Assembly: GCF_013337045.2 (NCBI RefSeq)
Contig: NZ_CP118263.1
Coordinates: forward strand, 62,001 to 126,000
Length of the DNA: 64,000 nucleotides
Direction: 5' to 3'
DNA from: Agrobacterium vitis
Lineage (GTDB): Bacteria; Pseudomonadota; Alphaproteobacteria; Rhizobiales; Rhizobiaceae
Shown: piece by piece, positions 59,616 through 64,000 of the stretch
Layout of the letters: each line of letters begins with the position of its first letter
Position numbering within the stretch: position 1 is the first letter of the stretch
Program-made: the position numbers and the translations under genes
Notes under the pieces: model-generated
Told to the model about the DNA's origin: nothing
The model's input: only the letters and a program-made list of their open reading frames with translations
The model's database searches: none

Positions 59616-60140
59616 TCATTTCACGGCGCGGAGCGCTGACGCATCGGCAAAACCATAGTTTTCAAGTTTGGAGATCAAGCCACGAAGCTCCGGCTCCTTC
59701 ACTGACGAAGCGGCTGCCGCCGGTGTGAACCAACTTAGTCTGCGCTCATTCTTTTCGGGGTAATCGGTCTCAAGTTCTTGCACATCGAGCAGGTGGACCT
59801 GAACCATTGCGGGGACGAGCTTTCCGTCATCCAGCTTCTTCACATAGGTGTAATGACCCCATGCCTTCTTGTGGATACGGCCTCTGACCCCGGCCTCCTC
59901 CCAGGCCTCGGCGCACGCAACCTGGTGGGGCTTCTTTTTTCCCATCGGCCATCCCTTTGGGATGACCCAGCGGCCGCTGTCCCTGCTCGTGATCAGCAGG
60001 ACCTCGATCGCTCCGTCTCGGCTCGGCACGCGTCGAAAGCAGATAGCAGCATATTGCGTCCTGACATCGCCTTTTGGAAGCTTGTCGGCTACGGCTGCAA
60101 ACTCCGTCGATGGCGAAAGTTCGGTATTTTCGTGTGCCAA
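59616..60140 (-). CDS. Nudix hydrolase (DIPP-like)
   Basis: The 174-residue protein is a Nudix hydrolase of the rhizobial group near diphosphoinositol-polyphosphate phosphohydrolases: VLLITSRDSGRWVIPKGWPM, then AEAWEEAGVRGRIHKKAWGHY. The Nudix box keeps the catalytic EEAG (AEAWEEAGV), while the first conserved Glu is replaced by Lys (GWPMGKK), a variation common in this subgroup. It would cleave a nucleoside- or inositol-linked pyrophosphate. It is followed by the DUF4432 gene and preceded by a 178-base gap after accG. Confidence 0.85.
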   Translation of the reverse strand: MAHENTELSPSTEFAAVADKLPKGDVRTQYAAICFRRVPSRDGAIEVLLITSRDSGRWVIPKGWPMGKKKPHQVACAEAWEEAGVRGRIHKKAWGHYTYVKKLDDGKLVPAMVQVHLLDVQELETDYPEKNERRLSWFTPAAAASSVKEPELRGLISKLENYGFADASALRAVK

Positions 60141-60318
60141 GTCGAGGGCCTTTCACACTCTCGTCATGCAAGATTGCTATAGGATTGACGAACCAAGGAC
60201 GACGAATGTCCCGACTATTCAACGCCTTGATTGACGAGGTGCTTGCGCGTTTTGTCTCATGGTGAGGGGCGTCGCACGTGTTCTCGCGCGACAACCGTTC
60301 GTACAAGGCGATCGAGGG

Positions 60319-61131
60319 TTAGGCAGCCGCCGAGAGATTGTTGAGCACGGGCTTTACTCGATTAAGAAATTCGTCCGAGCCGCACACGAAACGAAGTTTC
60401 TGGGGAAGCTCCGTCTTGTCCCAATCGATCGTGTGACTGACGCCCAAGCCGGCGAGAATTGGCAGCGCCGCCATGACGTCCCAAGTGGAGTCGCCGACAG
60501 AAACGTAGCCATCCGTCTCACCCATCATCACTTCGATCAACGAGAGCGTCGCTGACCCCGTGAAGCGGAAGCTTATGCGAAGGTCATCCGAGATGAAGCG
60601 CAGGACCTCCAACCTGTCAGCCGTCGAAACCGACGGATGAAAGCTGAAGCCAGTCGATGCACGAGACATGTCGAGCGCGGGCAATGGACCGAGAGGCTTC
60701 CCATTGAGTTGCGGTACGATGGCGTGACCACCAATCAACAGCAGATCGCGCGCGGGAGCGAAGATAACGCCAAAGGCAGGGCGGCGGTGCTCGTACAGCC
60801 CGATAGACACCGCCCAGTTCTGGGCGCCGCGGACATAGTTGAACGTTCCGTCGATCGGATCGATGACCCAGATGCGACCCGAAGTCCCGGTGATCTCGCC
60901 ACCCTCTTCCCCGAAAACGCCATCGTCTGGAAAAGCTTCACGAAGCCTTGCGATAATCAGGGCTTCGACCTGTGTGTCGGCTTCGGTGACAAGGTCGAGG
61001 TGCCCCTTCTTTTCAACCGGCAAGGTGGCCAACTTCTTGAAATAGTAGAGGGCCAGGTTTCCCGCTTCTCGCGCAATACCCTCGACGATGGTCGCCTGCT
61101 CCGAAGAGACTGCTGTGATGGCCTTATCCAC
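60319..61131 (-). CDS. accG: AccG, inositol-monophosphatase-family sugar phosphatase
   Basis: AccG is held to remove phosphate from the arabinose phosphate left after agrocinopine cleavage. The 270-residue product has the family motifs DLVTEADTQVEALI, GEEGG, WVIDPIDGTFNYVRG (metal site DPIDGT near residue 87) and GDSTWDVMAALPIL near the C-terminus. I place the start at the GTG at 61131, which overlaps the accF stop by eight bases (GTGGATAA); the frame is open to a further GTG at 61200 but the extra residues look non-family. It is the last gene of the acc operon. Confidence 0.85.
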   Translation of the reverse strand: MDKAITAVSSEQATIVEGIAREAGNLALYYFKKLATLPVEKKGHLDLVTEADTQVEALIIARLREAFPDDGVFGEEGGEITGTSGRIWVIDPIDGTFNYVRGAQNWAVSIGLYEHRRPAFGVIFAPARDLLLIGGHAIVPQLNGKPLGPLPALDMSRASTGFSFHPSVSTADRLEVLRFISDDLRISFRFTGSATLSLIEVMMGETDGYVSVGDSTWDVMAALPILAGLGVSHTIDWDKTELPQKLRFVCGSDEFLNRVKPVLNNLSAAA

Positions 61132-61939
61132 GAGCCTGATCCCGCAACCGTGCGACCTGTGCGACGTCGTCACCGAGGAGCTGATCGAGCTGACCTTCAC
61201 GGACCCACTGGACGACCTGAGACTCGACGTCCACGCCGTACTTCATCAATTTCTCATGGTGGCCGGCCGGCAGATAGCAGAAGGCCGCGAAACCATCTTC
61301 GTGAAGCTGGCGGGCCTCGCCGCTGGCGAAATGGTAGACTTCGATATTCATGGCATCGAGATTGGCCTGGCGAGCAAGGGACGCAGGGTCGATAAGGCGA
61401 GAGTGCATCAGGCCGACCGTTGGAACATCCGGGATAGCTTTCTTGACATCCCTGAGCTGGACATAGTCGAACGACGAGAACTGCAACAGGTCCGCGGCGC
61501 CAAGCTCATCGATTAACGCCCGAAGCTTCGGGAAAAAAACGTCGTTCTGGTCGTAGATCTTGAGTTCGAGCTGATAAATGATGCCAAGCTCTCGAGCGAG
61601 TATGAGCGCATCACGAAGTCGCGGTACCTGCTCACCCGCAAACTTTTCATTAAACCAGCTGCCGGCATCTAGCTTAGCGAGCTCAGCATAAGTCATTTTG
61701 TGCACGATGCCGTGACCGTTGGTCGTGCGATCGACTGTCTTGTCATGCATGAGGACGAGTTCGCCATCGCTTGTAATCGAGAGGTCCGTCTCGCAGGTGG
61801 TCAGCGGACCGCCATACTCAAAAGCCTTGCGAAACGCGACCAGCGTGTTTTCCGGAGCGCCCGCACTGTGGCCGCGGTGGCCGCCTATACGCATGTTCTC
61901 GATCGACATTCTAAGGGGGTTCATTTTCTCTTCCTTCAT
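61124..61939 (-). CDS. accF: AccF, agrocinopine phosphodiesterase
   Basis: AccF splits the phosphodiester of agrocinopines A/B after uptake. The 271-residue protein is a cytoplasmic glycerophosphodiester phosphodiesterase: GGHRGHSAGAPENTLVAF (HRG 21-23, PENT 29-32), CETDLSITSDGELVLMHD with E50, D52 and H65, and QLELKIYDQ. The ATG at 61939 directly follows the permease stop; the ATG at 61924, preceded by GGAAGAG, may be the true start. It shares its fold with Acs, which makes the same bond. Confidence 0.87.
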   Translation of the reverse strand: MKEEKMNPLRMSIENMRIGGHRGHSAGAPENTLVAFRKAFEYGGPLTTCETDLSITSDGELVLMHDKTVDRTTNGHGIVHKMTYAELAKLDAGSWFNEKFAGEQVPRLRDALILARELGIIYQLELKIYDQNDVFFPKLRALIDELGAADLLQFSSFDYVQLRDVKKAIPDVPTVGLMHSRLIDPASLARQANLDAMNIEVYHFASGEARQLHEDGFAAFCYLPAGHHEKLMKYGVDVESQVVQWVREGQLDQLLGDDVAQVARLRDQARG

Positions 61940-62806
61940 TTATCGGAGGCGCGCGTCGAGACGATCGCGCAAATAGTCGCCAAGCAGGCTTATGGATAAT
62001 GTTGTGAACACGAGGACTACGCCTGGGAAAGCAGCAAGCCACCAGGCAATCGCAAGGTAGTTTCGCCCGTCGGCAACCATAAGTCCGAGGCTTGTGGACG
62101 GCGGCTGGATGCCGAGCCCGAGAAAACTCAGACCACTCTCGAGCAGAATGAGCTCCGGATAATTTACAGTGAGTTGAACAACGAGCGGGCCTGCGATGTT
62201 TGGCAGTATGTGACGCAGGTAGATGCGCCATGATGGTACGCCGACGATCCGCGCCGCCTCGGCGTAACCGTCCTCGTTGGCACTCAGGACAAGGCCGCGC
62301 GTCAGACGAGCATAACGCCACCAGTTGTAGATCCCCGCTAGTAAGACAAACAGCAGCGGGTTCGAACCGAAAAACGCCAGTACGCCAAGAGCCACGATGA
62401 TGAAGGGAACGGACTGCATGGCATCGGCAAAGCCCATGATGAGGTTATCGACCCAGCCCCCAAAATGCGCAGCCAGAAAACCCAGAATGGTGCCGATAAG
62501 CAAACAGATCACCGAGCCTGCGAAGGCGATCATCAATGTCATCTGGATCGCAGCAAAAAGGTTGCTAAGCACATCCCGGCCGAGATAATCCGTGCCAAGC
62601 AGATGTCCTGGCAGGGTGCCCGGCAACGCGAAGCGTGCAAGTGGCGACTGTTGCAGATAGTGGAAGGGTGCGATCCATTGCGCCGTCGCACCGACAATTA
62701 CGATCGCAGCGATCCATATTATGCACAGCCAGATGCTGATCGGGGTTCGGGTGGCAAAATTCCAGAATTGCCCCCTCGGCAAGGAGAGTATCTTAGCGTG
62801 GGTCAT
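61940..62806 (-). CDS. accE: AccE, agrocinopine ABC transporter permease
   Basis: The 288-residue protein is a DppC/OppC-type inner-membrane permease with six helices and an N-terminal extension. The family signatures are GTDYLGRDVLSNLFAAI near residue 93 and the EAA loop YAEAARIVGVPSWRIYLRHILPN near residue 200. Its start overlaps the accD stop (TAATG) and it ends just before accF, so the genes are translationally coupled. Confidence 0.88.
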   Translation of the reverse strand: MTHAKILSLPRGQFWNFATRTPISIWLCIIWIAAIVIVGATAQWIAPFHYLQQSPLARFALPGTLPGHLLGTDYLGRDVLSNLFAAIQMTLMIAFAGSVICLLIGTILGFLAAHFGGWVDNLIMGFADAMQSVPFIIVALGVLAFFGSNPLLFVLLAGIYNWWRYARLTRGLVLSANEDGYAEAARIVGVPSWRIYLRHILPNIAGPLVVQLTVNYPELILLESGLSFLGLGIQPPSTSLGLMVADGRNYLAIAWWLAAFPGVVLVFTTLSISLLGDYLRDRLDARLR

Positions 62807-63726
62807 TATTTCTGAAGCCTGATCTTCGGATTGAGGACCGCGTAGAGAATATCGACGGCCAAGTTGATCGTGACCATAAAGGCCGTGAAAAGAAGGATCA
62901 TTGCCTGCACAACGTTGAGATCGCCGTGGGTCGTTGCATGAACGAAGCCGCTTCCGAGGCCCGGCCAGGCAAAGACGGTTTCGATGAGCACCGAACCGCC
63001 CAAGAGACCGCCTGCGACAAAGCCCAGCATGGTCACCATCGGGATGGCGGCGTTAGGCAGCGCGTGTCGAAGAATGACTTCCCACTTTGGTATCCCATCG
63101 GCTCGGGCGGCGGCGATGTACGGCTGCTCGAGCACCTCAATCAGCGTCGAGCGCGTGAAGCGCGCGATTGTGGCCGCGTTGAAAAGGCCGAAGGTTGCGA
63201 CGGGCAGAATCGCGTGCTGCCAGGTAGAACTGCCAGAGCTCGGCAAGACACGCAGCCAAACGGCAAACACGAAGATGAGAGTGAGACCAAGGAGAAAGTT
63301 GGGAACGCTGTATCCGAGCACAGCTCCCGTTATGACGGCTTTGTCGACAGGGCTATCGCGTCGAACAGCAGCGACGATCCCGACCGGTATGCCGAGGAGC
63401 ACACTCAGAATGAAGGCGGATACCGTCAACACCAGTGTCTTTGGTATGCGCTCGGCAATGATCGAAAAGACCTCGCGTCCGTCGGAGGATGAGACGCCAA
63501 AATTTCCTTGGAACGCATTGGCCACATAGATCAGGAACTGCTGGAGGATCGGCTTGTCGAGGCCCCAGTCGGCGCGGAACACCGCCAGCACCTCCGGCGT
63601 TGCACGCTCGCCCAGCATCGTCTGCGCTGGATCGCCGCTCAGTCGAAGAACGATGAAGACAAAAGTCACGGTGAGAAAGAGAACGACCAAAGCCCGAAGG
63701 GCACGAGCGATTATGAAGCCTATCAT
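62806..63726 (-). CDS. accD: AccD, agrocinopine ABC transporter permease
   Basis: The 306-residue protein is a DppB/OppB-type permease: MIGFIIARALRALVVLFLTV at the N-terminus, RLSGDPAQTMLGE and the EAA loop YIAAARADGIPKWEVILRHALPN near residue 205. I start at the ATG at 63726, which overlaps the stop of the ATPase gene upstream as TAATG; the longer frame to 63831 reads inside that gene. With AccE it forms the membrane channel of the agrocinopine (and agrocin 84) importer. Confidence 0.88.
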   Translation of the reverse strand: MIGFIIARALRALVVLFLTVTFVFIVLRLSGDPAQTMLGERATPEVLAVFRADWGLDKPILQQFLIYVANAFQGNFGVSSSDGREVFSIIAERIPKTLVLTVSAFILSVLLGIPVGIVAAVRRDSPVDKAVITGAVLGYSVPNFLLGLTLIFVFAVWLRVLPSSGSSTWQHAILPVATFGLFNAATIARFTRSTLIEVLEQPYIAAARADGIPKWEVILRHALPNAAIPMVTMLGFVAGGLLGGSVLIETVFAWPGLGSGFVHATTHGDLNVVQAMILLFTAFMVTINLAVDILYAVLNPKIRLQK

Positions 63727-63998
63727 TATGCGATCTCCTTCCGGCAAATCTCGGATGACACGTCTTCGGCGCGGTGACATGCCACCTGCTGGCCGTCGAA
63801 TTCGCGAAGCTTCGGCGTTTCGGACGCGCATCTGTCGATGGCAAACGGACAGCGCGTCCGGAAAACGCAGCCTTCGGATGGTTTGCTCGCATCGATTTCG
63901 CCCTGTAGCGGTGGCGGAAGGTTGCGCACGCTCGGATCCATCGTCGGAACTGAATCCAGGAGCGCTCTCGTATAGGGATGGCGGGGCCGTTCGTAGAC
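63726..63998 (-). CDS. accC: AccC, ABC transporter ATPase (C-terminal end only)
   Basis: The frame enters from the right edge of the window and shows the C-terminal oligopeptide/dipeptide-ABC extension: RHPYTRALLDSVP, then LQGEIDASKPSEGCVFRTRCPFAIDRC. This C-terminal cysteine-bearing domain is typical of DppD/DppF-type ATPases. The gene order places it as accC; accB, accA and accR are expected further right. Confidence 0.8.
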   Translation of the reverse strand, partial: VYERPRHPYTRALLDSVPTMDPSVRNLPPPLQGEIDASKPSEGCVFRTRCPFAIDRCASETPKLREFDGQQVACHRAEDVSSEICRKEIA

Positions 63999-64000
63999 CG

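Noticed and set aside
60637..61395. Plus-strand frame of 252 codons
   Set aside because: It is antisense to accG and accF, which have full catalytic motifs.

Overview
This window is a continuous piece of an Agrobacterium-type (Rhizobiaceae) tumour-inducing plasmid. It carries almost the whole vir region, a complete short T-DNA with both 25-bp borders, and the start of an agrocinopine-catabolism (acc) region. The assignment rests on the recognisable Vir proteins (VirA, VirB1-B11, VirG, VirC1/C2, VirD1/D2/D4/D5, VirE1-E3, VirF, VirJ, VirH, VirR), the plant oncogenes (iaaH, iaaM, ipt, 6b, gene 5) and the opine genes acs and nos. I did not identify the strain.

Layout. (1) 1-11 kb, accessory left flank: 3' end of the effector gene virF, then virP- and virR-like genes, decayed genes and an IS66 scrap, virJ (minus strand), a chromosomal-looking kup potassium transporter, a ruined aminotransferase gene, and the P450 gene virH. 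(2) 11.2-24.7 kb, plus strand: virA, then the 11-gene virB type IV secretion operon, then virG. (3) 24.8-26.1 kb: virC2 and virC1 on the minus strand, sharing a promoter region with virD. (4) 26.4-39.6 kb: virD1, virD2, a very large repeat-bearing virD3-position gene, virD4 and virD5, then virE1, virE2 and virE3. (5) 39.6-43.1 kb: a mosaic of broken IS110- and IS66-family elements. (6) 43,168-56,149: a T-DNA of about 13 kb carrying acs, gene 5, iaaH, iaaM, ipt, 6b, a RolB-like plast gene and nos. (7) 56.2-64 kb, all minus strand: a galM-like remnant, a Na/Pi cotransporter, a DUF4432 protein, a Nudix hydrolase, then accG, accF, accE, accD and partial accC.

How it works together. VirA and VirG sense plant wound signals and act on vir boxes, found here before virR, virJ, virB, virC/virD and virE. 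VirD1/D2 with VirC1/C2 nick and process the borders, the VirD4 and VirB machine exports the VirD2-T-strand and the effectors VirE2, VirE3, VirD5, VirF and probably the VirD3-like protein. In the plant, iaaM/iaaH make auxin, ipt makes cytokinin, 6b and the plast genes alter growth, and acs and nos make opines. The acc genes just outside the right border let the bacterium eat the agrocinopine that acs makes.

The most unusual points are: VirB7 has proline in place of the lipoprotein's second cysteine although VirB9 keeps its partner Cys262; the 891-residue VirD3-position protein has perfect-period 75-residue repeats and a possible VirE2-like module; a virF/virP/virR block and virH are combined with a nopaline/agrocinopine T-DNA; and there is a partial duplication of the ipt 3' end.
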